From JAAZBG01 sp964390065 (lineage in GTDB: Bacteria; Fibrobacterota; Chitinivibrionia; Chitinivibrionales; Chitinispirillaceae): DNA of 13,731 nucleotides. A model generated the notes under the pieces. The model had not been told where the DNA came from. It did not search any database and worked only from the letters and a program-made list of their open reading frames with translations. Location: contig CAYMGX010000109.1 in NCBI GenBank assembly GCA_964390065.1, positions 1-13,731 on the forward strand, in the 5' to 3' direction. Shown in pieces: positions 1-7,300 of this stretch (positions are counted from its first letter, which is position 1; every line of letters starts with the position of its first letter). The position numbers and the translations under genes are program-made.

Positions 1-125
1 TGATTTCAGCACAACGTGAACGGATTTGTGAAACTATTCAGTAATTTAATTTGGGCGTTTAACAGGATGCAAGAAAATTTATCTGCTTTTATAATGGACA
101 AATTGTTATAAAACATCAGAATAAA

Positions 126-404
126 TTGTCGACCTCAATAAAAAATGTGATAAAGATCACAGACTTTATAACATTTTTTATTATTTTACTTATTAAGTCT
201 AAAATGTCTTTTGAGGAAATTAGTTTTTTTTTAGCTGATACCAAAGATCACTTAAAGGAACATATTGACCGAGGTGGTTGGTATGATTCTTATTCAAATG
301 ATATAACGGCATGGGTTCGTATACATGGTGGAGAAGGATGGGGTGGAGTGTATCGGGGTTTTCGATGTGTTTTACAGACGGAGAAGTTTTCAAAGGGGAA
401 TTAA
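126..404 (+). pseudogene. Probable remnant of an FGE-sulfatase-type domain (C-terminal end only)
   Basis: An open frame of 92 codons starts with TTG at 126 and has no Shine-Dalgarno sequence; an internal ATG at 204 also lacks one. The last 45 residues resemble the end of the formylglycine-generating enzyme (FGE/SUMF1) fold: an RGG-W stretch at 270-281, an aromatic-V-R segment in the middle, and a terminal GFRCV, which is the family's hallmark ending. The first half is AT-rich and does not look like that family. The whole catalytic body, including the copper/calcium site region, is missing, as a normal FGE domain is over 200 residues. I read this as a decayed or truncated copy rather than a working gene. 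The frame stays open back to about position 63. It ends 31 bases before the stop of the opposing gene. The alternative is a short unrelated protein. Confidence is low to moderate. Confidence 0.35.
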
Positions 405-435
405 TAAATGTTGAAACAGTATAAGTACCTATAGA

Positions 436-1479
436 TTAAAAGCCTACATTTCTAATATCCATATTTGATTCATCAATTATTCCAATATTATAGGTTCTTC
501 CGAGATTATTTGGTTTTCCGGCAGATGCTTTTAAATAATCGGGGAGTGAGGGAATTGTATAGGGCTTGTTTTTGTTAATCCGCATAATTTTTATAGCCTG
601 ATATTCACAGGTTACAGGATCGGTGCTCATAATAAGTGTATTTGGATTTTTCCCTTTGGAATTTTGGTCAATAGACTTGACATAGGTTGAAAAATCTGAG
701 ACCCCGCCAAAAGGTCCTTTACCTTCATCAATTCCATATAATCCGCAGCAAATGGAGAGCACTGTCTTGTTGTAAACTGGTCCGGTACAGTTCATTGCTA
801 CAAGTCCCTCCTGATTTTGTGCTGCAAGCGATGGATCATACGATCCATAATGGTTTTTAAATCCAAGGAAAAATCCACCATAATTCTGATTGTGTCCGCT
901 CAGACTGAACACATTAATAAGATAGGTGCATTTATTCAAACTTGAGGCATATGCATAACCATCAGCGCCATCTCCATACTGTATAATGGTATCTTTGACA
1001 AACCTGATCGGTGGAAATTGTGATTTTATATAATTTGCTTCTTTAAAGGCATGATGGTTATTTGCATCATAAACGATTATATTATCAGGTGATAAGATAT
1101 AATCGTTGCCAACACGAATTGAAAGCAGATTTCTTACTATTGACAAAACAAGATAATAATGGGGTGTATTGTTTCCGGGATTAATAAGATTGGTTTTAAT
1201 TGCAATTATTGTTGATTTCCTTAGTGGTACAGGAAAAAGATTATTCCATCCAGTGTTTACTGTTTTAACATTTGTTAATCGGGTAATACAGCTATCAAGC
1301 ATCTGTCGAAGTCTTGAAGTATCGACTGAGATTGTTTGAGTCACACGGTAATCGTATGATAGTACAACTCTACCTGGCCACCGATTATTTGGTGATGGAT
1401 TAAGTGGAACAATCGTATCTGCACATATGCAAAAAAAGATTGTTATAACTAATACGATACACCTTAAAAATATATACAT
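436..1479 (-). CDS. Divergent DUF362-like exported protein (short paralogue, Sec-type signal)
   Basis: This 347-residue protein aligns along almost its full length with the neighbour at 1690-3090. Shared blocks include IAIKTN (92-97, matching the IKPN block of DUF362), GFKNHYG (206-212), NCTGP (230-234), EGKGP (252-256) and STDPV (285-289, matching the GTDPVAVD block). Residues 1-20 form a hydrophobic signal peptide ending CICA, with no twin arginine, so Sec export is likely; the neighbour uses a Tat signal. It also stops where the neighbour's FlgD-like domain would begin. Cys231, Cys244 and Cys291 are conserved between the two with identical spacing. The ATG at 1479 has only a distant GAGGAA (15 bases away), but it gives a clean signal peptide. 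The function is unknown; a periplasmic redox or metal-binding role is inferred from context. It is last in the - strand cluster, 210 bases after its paralogue, and may be expressed less or separately. Confidence 0.8.
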   Translation of the reverse strand: MYIFLRCIVLVITIFFCICADTIVPLNPSPNNRWPGRVVLSYDYRVTQTISVDTSRLRQMLDSCITRLTNVKTVNTGWNNLFPVPLRKSTIIAIKTNLINPGNNTPHYYLVLSIVRNLLSIRVGNDYILSPDNIIVYDANNHHAFKEANYIKSQFPPIRFVKDTIIQYGDGADGYAYASSLNKCTYLINVFSLSGHNQNYGGFFLGFKNHYGSYDPSLAAQNQEGLVAMNCTGPVYNKTVLSICCGLYGIDEGKGPFGGVSDFSTYVKSIDQNSKGKNPNTLIMSTDPVTCEYQAIKIMRINKNKPYTIPSLPDYLKASAGKPNNLGRTYNIGIIDESNMDIRNVGF

Positions 1480-1512
1480 TGTTTGGAACTTAAATTCCTC
1501 AGTGAAATCAAA

Positions 1513-1534
1513 TTACATTTGAAACACGCCTCCT
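1513..1534 (-). promoter_or_regulatory. Strong Shine-Dalgarno followed by an in-frame start-stop (ATG TAA)
   Basis: On the - strand a consensus AGGAGG (1534-1529) is followed after ten bases by ATG directly joined to TAA (1518-1513). This ATG is in frame with, and exactly 13 codons upstream of, the ATG used for the gene ending at 436. The real start has only a weak, distant ribosome site. Either this is a minimal upstream reading frame that feeds reinitiation, or it is the older start of the gene disabled by a nonsense change. The sequence pattern is certain; the role is inferred. Confidence 0.4.
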
Positions 1535-1553
1535 GAATCCCACCTCATCAGGA
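1531..1553. repeat. Small inverted repeat overlapping the AGGAGG
   Basis: TCCTGA (1531-1536) and TCAGGA (1548-1553) form a 6-bp perfect stem with an 11-base loop. In the - strand transcript one arm covers most of the AGGAGG at 1534-1529, so folding could hide that ribosome site. The stem is short and may be chance. Confidence 0.3.
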
Positions 1554-1570
1554 ATTTCCAAAGTTCTCTG

Positions 1571-1613
1571 GCAGGGGGACTTGTAAAACATGATTTGTCA
1601 TTAAGTCCCCTGC
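1571..1613. repeat. GC-rich long inverted repeat between the two paralogues
   Basis: GCAGGGGGACTT (1571-1582) is nearly the exact reverse complement of AAGTCCCCTGC (1603-1613), apart from one extra G. The 20-base loop holds a further small stem, ATGA/TCAT. A G-run at 1614-1619 could compete with the left arm for the CCCC. It stands out as GC-rich in an AT-rich gap. It could be an RNA hairpin in the - strand transcript, a REP-like or MITE-like repeat, or the scar of a mobile element. It has no T-tract placed to make it a standard terminator. Confidence 0.55.
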
Positions 1614-1627
1614 GGGGGGCGAGCATA

Positions 1628-1647
1628 ACTTTTAATAATTTAAAAGT
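1628..1647. repeat. AT-rich perfect inverted repeat
   Basis: ACTTTTAA (1628-1635) and TTAAAAGT (1640-1647) form a perfect 8-bp inverted repeat with a 4-base spacer. It lies between the GC-rich hairpin and the terminator-like hairpin downstream of the gene at 1690-3090. Its arms could supply the U-rich stretch for that terminator, or it could be a protein-binding palindrome. Role unknown. Confidence 0.35.
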
Positions 1648-1652
1648 ATTCA

Positions 1653-1680
1653 CTGGCTCTGTACTGCATAACAAAGCCAG
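1653..1680 (-). terminator. Possible terminator or attenuator after the FlgD-tailed DUF362-like gene
   Basis: CTGGCTCTGT (1653-1662) pairs with ACAAAGCCAG (1671-1680) apart from one mismatch, with an 8-base loop. On the - strand it begins ten bases after the stop codon at 1690. It is followed by a modest T-run (TACTTTT). It could reduce read-through into the last gene of the cluster. The weak tail keeps confidence low. Confidence 0.4.
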
Positions 1681-1689
1681 CGGACATAA

Positions 1690-3090
1690 TCAGGAAATGG
1701 TAACTCTGGTTGACATTGTCAATGATCCGGATTTAAAAGAAACAAGATATGCACCTGCTGAAACTTTGCTATTGGCAGCATCACACTGATCCCATGAAAA
1801 GTGATTTTTGGCACCCTGAATTGTTTGTCTGTATTCACGAACCACTTTGCCATCAAGAGTCAAAACTACTATTTTAGCTGGTTGGTTAACAAATGATAGT
1901 GGTACTGTGTAGTTGATAAAACAAATATTCTGTGTAGCAATTGATCGTGCATTGATTTCTGCCCCGGTCTGTACCGATTCACGGATATGCTTGACAGGTG
2001 TAATGTTGGAACCATTAATGATTGTTCTGATATCCATTTTTGTTTCGTCAATAACGCCGATGTTATAGGTTTGGCTTAGTGCCCCTGTAACACCTCCTGA
2101 TGCTCTCAGATATGTTGGAAGATTTGCAACTGCATAAGAATTACCATTATTCATGCGCATCATTTTGATGGCTTGCATTTCGCAACTGACAGGATCGGTA
2201 CTCATAATTATCGTTGTAGGGTTGGTATTAGTTGATGATGGATCCATTTTTTTTGAATAGGTAGAGTAGTCCCCTGATGAACCACCTGGGCCTTTACCTT
2301 CAAGCATACCAAAAATACCACTGCACATACTCAGTACTGTTTTATTGAAAACCGGACCAGTGCAGTTAATATCTCTTAAGCAATCTGCAGCATCAGAACC
2401 ATGCATACTGCTTGGATTAGAATAGGTTCCGTAATGGCTTTTAAAACCTATAGAAAAAGTACTTCCTATACTATGTCCGCGTGGGCTGAAAACATTAATA
2501 AGGAAATCACTGTTTTTTAATGTATTAGCATATGACCTGTTATTGAGAGCTCCATCGCCATGAACTGCAGCTGAATCTTTAACGCGTGCAATATTAGGGA
2601 GACGAGCTGCAGTATATCCGGCTGTATCCATTGAATTGGAATTATTCATATCGTAAACAGTAATGTTTGCTGCAGAGAATTTTGTACCATTTAAATCCAT
2701 TTGCTGCAAGCCTTCGCAAATAGCTGCAACTGTAAACGCATGCGGACAAGGGTTTCCGGCATTCAGAATATTGGTCTTGATAGCAACTTTTGATGACGCT
2801 GTCAGGCCTGATGGAAAAACTGATTTCCATGCAGCACCGACAGTTGTTTCTCCTGTCAATAATAAGATTGCATCATTAACCATTTTCTTTACTACTGCTT
2901 CATTAACAGTCACACCGGAAGTCGCTTCTTTGTTATAATTAATAACAACACGTCCTTCCCATTTATTACCGGGACCTTTTGCGAGTGCTGCTGATGGAGC
3001 TGCTAAAGTCTCCAATGCGTTTGCACCAACCATTGATACAGCTGCCGTCGCAGCGGAGCCTTTTAAGAATGATCTTCTTGTAATAGACAT
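1690..3090 (-). CDS. Tat-exported divergent DUF362-like protein with FlgD-like/type IX-style C-terminal domain
   Basis: This protein has 466 residues. Residues 4-11 (TRRSFLKG) are a twin-arginine motif, followed by a hydrophobic stretch and a likely cleavage in the alanine-rich region around 30-37. The body (about 45-355) is a distant DUF362 relative: VAIKTN at 102-107, GFKSHYG at 215-221, NCTGP at 242-246, and STDPV at 297-301 in place of GTDPVAVD. Cys243, Cys256 and Cys303 are shared with the paralogue at 436-1479. Residues about 390-466 resemble the FlgD immunoglobulin-like or type IX sorting domain: a VVLTLDGKVVRE strand pair, FSWD, then SAGAYLVSFKSG and a final short strand. A Tat signal plus such a tail suggests export folded and then outer-membrane passage or anchoring. 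This is inference, since no type IX genes are in view. GGGGAG precedes the ATG. It starts 21 bases after the lipoprotein gene, so the two are co-transcribed. The catalytic role is unknown. Confidence 0.85.
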   Translation of the reverse strand: MSITRRSFLKGSAATAAVSMVGANALETLAAPSAALAKGPGNKWEGRVVINYNKEATSGVTVNEAVVKKMVNDAILLLTGETTVGAAWKSVFPSGLTASSKVAIKTNILNAGNPCPHAFTVAAICEGLQQMDLNGTKFSAANITVYDMNNSNSMDTAGYTAARLPNIARVKDSAAVHGDGALNNRSYANTLKNSDFLINVFSPRGHSIGSTFSIGFKSHYGTYSNPSSMHGSDAADCLRDINCTGPVFNKTVLSMCSGIFGMLEGKGPGGSSGDYSTYSKKMDPSSTNTNPTTIIMSTDPVSCEMQAIKMMRMNNGNSYAVANLPTYLRASGGVTGALSQTYNIGVIDETKMDIRTIINGSNITPVKHIRESVQTGAEINARSIATQNICFINYTVPLSFVNQPAKIVVLTLDGKVVREYRQTIQGAKNHFSWDQCDAANSKVSAGAYLVSFKSGSLTMSTRVTIS

Positions 3091-3111
3091 AGTAACTCCC
3101 CGAACGTGTAA

Positions 3112-3687
3112 TTAATTTTGTTTTTTCTTGAATACATTATAAAGATTTGCTGCATCAATTACAGACTTTGCATCATTGTTATAATTTGTATGATACGAAA
3201 GAATTAAAACTTCACCAAAGACTGCGATCCATGCACAACCCTCGGTTGACTCATTATCAAGCAATGCAATTGATTTGGATGCGCCGGTGATTGCATCTGG
3301 TGATTTTGTAAACTTGTCGCTTGCAACATAGGTATTAAATGCTTTCGAGGCGGCATCTTTTGTGGGGTAGGTCATAATCCAGATCTCATTTTTTTCATTG
3401 TTGGAATTAATAAGGCGTTGAGCAGCTCCATTAATCAAACCGGCATCAACGAACACAGGCGCGTCACCATCAACAAGTTCATCCATACCTTTTGTTGTTC
3501 CACTTGTTTTGGCAAGAAATTCTGCCCATTCCCAATCTGGAGATTCAAACGACCATCCCTGAATATCAGATTCATAAATTCTAAATGTTGATGCAGTAAA
3601 TACATCCCCGCTCAATTCCTCTTCAACGACTTTGCAGCCAAAAAAAGATAATAGTGTAATAATTGCGATTGATAATCTGCGAATCAT
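3112..3687 (-). CDS. Small lipoprotein of unknown function
   Basis: This 191-residue protein has a short charged start, a hydrophobic core and Cys18 in the context FFGC, an acceptable though not ideal lipobox. The mature part begins KVVEEE and carries a motif like DGDAPVFVDAG, then a helix-rich stretch around TKDAASKAF and a conserved-looking AWIAVFGEVLILSY strand near residue 155. The DGxAPVxxDAG pattern is loosely reminiscent of the DUF6599-type proteins (an InGGAE-Y pattern), but I cannot confirm this by eye. The ribosome site AAGGAG (3699-3694), six bases from the ATG, is excellent. It sits 24 bases after the outer-membrane protein gene and 21 bases before the Tat DUF362-like gene, so it belongs to the same transcript. 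A role as an outer-membrane accessory lipoprotein for the barrel is inferred. Confidence 0.75.
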   Translation of the reverse strand: MIRRLSIAIITLLSFFGCKVVEEELSGDVFTASTFRIYESDIQGWSFESPDWEWAEFLAKTSGTTKGMDELVDGDAPVFVDAGLINGAAQRLINSNNEKNEIWIMTYPTKDAASKAFNTYVASDKFTKSPDAITGASKSIALLDNESTEGCAWIAVFGEVLILSYHTNYNNDAKSVIDAANLYNVFKKKQN

Positions 3688-3711
3688 AGGATACTCCTTC
3701 TGTAAATAATA

Positions 3712-6700
3712 TTAGAAAGTAATTGTACACAAAAAATTGACTTTAAAACTACTAAACCCGCCATTTGAGAACGTAAATGATTCCTGATTGTTGAGTGTAA
3801 TGTTTGGCAATGTATGTAAAATCAACATAAAAACATATTCCAAATCAGGGTGTTCATTTGGAACATTGTTAACTTTGTTCCACTGAAGTTTGAAACTGTG
3901 AAGATTCGTAAGTGATCGTATGAAAAGCCATTTGTTCATTGAAAGAGATGCTTCAAGTAATGGAGCAATTGTTTGTCTGGATGCCGATGAATCATTAGTA
4001 TAGGTAAGTTCAAAACTTGGTTTCAGCTGAAGCCAAGTTTTTGCTCTCCAGTTGTATTCTGTTAATCCCTTAAAAGAGAAATCATCGTAATTTGTGGCAA
4101 AATTAAAAGTGTTATTCCAGTTATTCTTTGAATTGAAATAAAATTTAAAATTATTATTAGAAGAGAATGTTTCTGTTGAATCGTTTTCCGACCAGGTGTT
4201 CTGGTTAGATAAAAAGAATGTTTCGTTTAAAAAAACATTAAAACCGGCACCTTTGTCGAGTTGTTTTCGTTGAATACCAATAACGCCAGTAAAATAATCA
4301 CCAGCAGAAAGGTCACTGCTTGTATCAGATCCATTAATACTTTGTTTTATTGAACCGTTAAGTGCGAACCAGCCAAGTTTATTATTCCATCGTCCTGGTC
4401 TTAGTGTTAGTGTCAATTGACGGTTTACAGAAATGTTACTGCTGTCAATATCTGCATATTTGTTGGCAACACTTGAATAAGTACCCATGAAATTGACACC
4501 TCTTGGAAATTCCACAGTAACAAGCTGAATAGAAGGAGCACTATAGCTGGTCAGATTATTTCCTAAATCACCGTTCTTTGTTTCACTACTGATTATACAG
4601 GTTACAGGTTGAACAGGATTGAGAGTTAATTTGCCAACTGTTGAACGCCCGGATTTGAAATTATCATCAAATAAACTGTTATATCGATATTGCGTATGTG
4701 TCAGTTCATACTTGATTTTTTGAAAATGTGTAAGTTTAGCAAGAAATGGTGACGGTGTTTCGTATAACTTGATCATGAAACGGTCTTTAATATGGAAAAT
4801 ACTATCAAAGAGATCGTTTGTATCATTTTCATTGTCATCAAGGATAACTCTTGAAATGTCAAAATCCAGAAAAGGAAAACCCTGATAATGAATACCGGTT
4901 TGTGCATTAAATCCCGATTCTGTTCCGGAAAGGGCAGAAAAACGGTGCTGTGAGTAGGTTATCGGAATTTCAGGTTTCAGATTGTAATTAGTTGAAAAAT
5001 TATACTCATTTTTAATTTTACCAAAACCGCGTGTAAACGTATCTGCTGTTGAAAATCCGGTATCTGCAATAAGTCCATTAAAAGTAATACTGAGATTTTT
5101 ACCGATTCTGCTTTGGATATCAATTGCACCGGCACTACTCTTTGTTTGCGGATTAAATGAATACTCTGGTGTCACTTTTAAAAGTAAATTAGGATTTTCT
5201 TTACGATATTCAACTGGTACAGCAAAATTTACAATAGATTGAGTTGAATCCTTTTTAATATTCTCAACACCACCGCGTATTGAAAGCCAGGATAGGGGAG
5301 AAATGATACCGGTCCCATAAAATGTTTCACCAAAATTATAAAAGGGTTTGAATTCGATCTCTTTATTTCCATTTCTTGGTAACGGTTGTACTTTATAGGT
5401 AACTGAAATGAGTGAACTTGGATCAACCGGCGCATCCATACTGATCTGAAGAGAATTTGTCAAACGATAGAATGCAAAATACTTTGCATCAAGTTCAACA
5501 CCATCAACCCAGACTCTTACTGTACCGGGTAGTAATTGCACGGTATCTTTTTTTTGTGTCAATGAATCCGCTATTTGCGTTATTGCTAATGAATCAATTG
5601 TTATTGAATCGGAAAGCGTATTTATAAGAGTGTCAACAGGAGTTGACTCAAGCTGGTAATTGCCATCAGGACGGTATTTAAGTACCTTCCAATTTGACCG
5701 GGATGTTATGAAACCTGCACCAGCTGACATTTTTGCAATTTTTCTATCTTTGTCTTTCAATTTACTTTTGGTATCAAGGCCAATCTGTAATCCTTCATAA
5801 GAAACTGGAATTGATAATTTTGATTTCATGACATCAGTTTCACATGTGCCACCACGAACCGTCTGGACAATGTCGCCTGATGCACCTTTGTAAATAGCAA
5901 GTTTTGATGCAGGGACAGAACTGTTTGTGTTGTTAAATGAAACGTCGAGTGACCGGCCATCTGCATCTGCGGTGTGAATGTTTACATCTGCCACAAAATC
6001 GGGTTTTGTCCATTTGACAAGAAGTGTGCTGTCGGTTGAATCCGCAGCATAAACAGGATTGTTTAAAGAATCCCATCCGACTCTGACAGAATCATGAATA
6101 AAGCCGGCACTGTTTAAGGAAGATTTACTTTCAATAAAACCTTTGATGTTCGTATAGAAACCCGGTTTATACTGCAGCATCGGACCTGCATCGGTCCAGC
6201 TTACCTTTGATTGGGAATTATTCTGCTTCGCTTCAATACCGGACCATGTCTTGCTGCTGAAATTATAAATAGAGATTGCATCTTTATAAAATAGCAGTAA
6301 GTCAGACTTGTAAACAACTTTTTGGGGGGGTTCACCCTCTTTTGTTGATGGATAATCAAGGAATGAAAATTCTGATTTGGTAGTGTTATAAAACATGAGT
6401 CTGGATTTCATCGAAAGGCACATGTCAAAGTTGTTTTTTGTAAACGACATAATTGGTTCGGTAATATTAATATCCAATTGTTTCAGAACGGTATTTTTTT
6501 CCAGTTTATATATTTTGTCAATGGTTGAAAAGTAGGTGACATCCGATTCGACCCAGGCATCAAGGATTACATTATCCGACTTTATTAACTCCCAGATTTG
6601 TGTATTCGGTACATAAATATGTAACCGGTTACCCGAAATTTGAGTAATAGATAGTGATGACTTAATAAAATAGGAAGAGTCGAAAGCGGATATATCTGAT

Positions 6701-7224
6701 GCAAAACGGTTCCATTTCTCTGTACCAATGGTAAAGGTATAAAGTATTCTCTGTCCAAGACACTCTACCGTTGTCCCATCACTGATGATCGCACATTTAG
6801 TAAATTTTTCAGGAGCAGGAAAAGATTGCCATTCTCTTCCAAGTTTGTCAAAACGAAAGAGTGTGTCGTCAGTTGACAGCCAAAGATAATCCATATCAGA
6901 TGCAAGTTTTCCGGTACGGCTTTTATCATCAGAAAAAGTTATCCGTTCAATTGCCTGTGTAGACATGTCAATCTGATAAATACCTGCTTCGGTTGATATC
7001 AATAACGATTGTTCATACTCGATTATATCATGGATTGCCCCGGTTGTACGTGTCTGATCCAGAGTAAGCGGATAAACATTACGCGAATCGGATGAGTAGA
7101 CAAAAATTGATGTTCCATTATATATCCAGCTTATTTTCCCATTGGAAAACGTCTGCCACGAAAGCGGATTTGCAGTAATCAATGATGTAAACAGCAGTAT
7201 TAAAATCAGTAACAGCTTGCGCAT
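3712..7224 (-). CDS. Large outer-membrane protein: propeller-like front, C-terminal beta-barrel
   Basis: This 1170-residue protein has a Sec signal peptide (about 1-18, cleavage near LITA/NP). Residues about 25-350 show repeated short strands of the kind LLISTEAGIYQID and LWLSTDDTLFRFD, like the blades of a periplasmic sensor-type propeller. The middle part has a low-complexity, Asp/Ser/Thr-rich linker (near 530-560) and a VRVWVDGVELD strand unit around 565. From about 630 to the end, alternating polar/aromatic strands with many Tyr, Phe and Asn, and a terminal ...NFLCTITF ending in Phe, indicate an outer-membrane beta-barrel inserted by the BAM machinery. I do not recognise a named family. 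An AAGGA lies 13 bases before the ATG. The gene is followed after 24 bases by the lipoprotein gene, and preceded by the DUF362 gene and a tandem repeat. It may be the outer-membrane platform or pore of this cluster; that is inference. Confidence 0.8.
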   Translation of the reverse strand: MRKLLLILILLFTSLITANPLSWQTFSNGKISWIYNGTSIFVYSSDSRNVYPLTLDQTRTTGAIHDIIEYEQSLLISTEAGIYQIDMSTQAIERITFSDDKSRTGKLASDMDYLWLSTDDTLFRFDKLGREWQSFPAPEKFTKCAIISDGTTVECLGQRILYTFTIGTEKWNRFASDISAFDSSYFIKSSLSITQISGNRLHIYVPNTQIWELIKSDNVILDAWVESDVTYFSTIDKIYKLEKNTVLKQLDINITEPIMSFTKNNFDMCLSMKSRLMFYNTTKSEFSFLDYPSTKEGEPPQKVVYKSDLLLFYKDAISIYNFSSKTWSGIEAKQNNSQSKVSWTDAGPMLQYKPGFYTNIKGFIESKSSLNSAGFIHDSVRVGWDSLNNPVYAADSTDSTLLVKWTKPDFVADVNIHTADADGRSLDVSFNNTNSSVPASKLAIYKGASGDIVQTVRGGTCETDVMKSKLSIPVSYEGLQIGLDTKSKLKDKDRKIAKMSAGAGFITSRSNWKVLKYRPDGNYQLESTPVDTLINTLSDSITIDSLAITQIADSLTQKKDTVQLLPGTVRVWVDGVELDAKYFAFYRLTNSLQISMDAPVDPSSLISVTYKVQPLPRNGNKEIEFKPFYNFGETFYGTGIISPLSWLSIRGGVENIKKDSTQSIVNFAVPVEYRKENPNLLLKVTPEYSFNPQTKSSAGAIDIQSRIGKNLSITFNGLIADTGFSTADTFTRGFGKIKNEYNFSTNYNLKPEIPITYSQHRFSALSGTESGFNAQTGIHYQGFPFLDFDISRVILDDNENDTNDLFDSIFHIKDRFMIKLYETPSPFLAKLTHFQKIKYELTHTQYRYNSLFDDNFKSGRSTVGKLTLNPVQPVTCIISSETKNGDLGNNLTSYSAPSIQLVTVEFPRGVNFMGTYSSVANKYADIDSSNISVNRQLTLTLRPGRWNNKLGWFALNGSIKQSINGSDTSSDLSAGDYFTGVIGIQRKQLDKGAGFNVFLNETFFLSNQNTWSENDSTETFSSNNNFKFYFNSKNNWNNTFNFATNYDDFSFKGLTEYNWRAKTWLQLKPSFELTYTNDSSASRQTIAPLLEASLSMNKWLFIRSLTNLHSFKLQWNKVNNVPNEHPDLEYVFMLILHTLPNITLNNQESFTFSNGGFSSFKVNFLCTITF

Positions 7225-7274
7225 CTTAGTATCTCTATCCTTTATATAATGATATCACTTTTTAACTATCTCAG

Positions 7275-7294
7275 CCTTAACCTTAACCTTAACC
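7275..7294. repeat. Hexanucleotide tandem repeat CCTTAA, just over three units
   Basis: CCTTAA is repeated three times, followed by CC, in the gap between the DUF362 gene and the large outer-membrane gene. On the transcribed strand it reads TTAAGG/GGTTAA, which is purine-rich and G-rich. It lies about 50-70 bases before the outer-membrane gene's ATG and ends six bases past the DUF362 stop. Slippage here could alter spacing between two co-transcribed genes. Confidence 0.7.
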
Positions 7295-7300
7295 TGCTCT

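Noticed and set aside
3..44. End of a gene running in from the left (13 codons, stop at 42-44)
   Set aside because: Too short to judge; no recognisable motif.
1571..1613. Integron attC site
   Set aside because: The expected core sites are not present at the ends and there is no integrase in view.
1595..1789. 64-codon + strand frame as a gene
   Set aside because: It starts inside the GC-rich inverted repeat and overlaps the end of the FlgD-like domain in antisense; no ribosome site.
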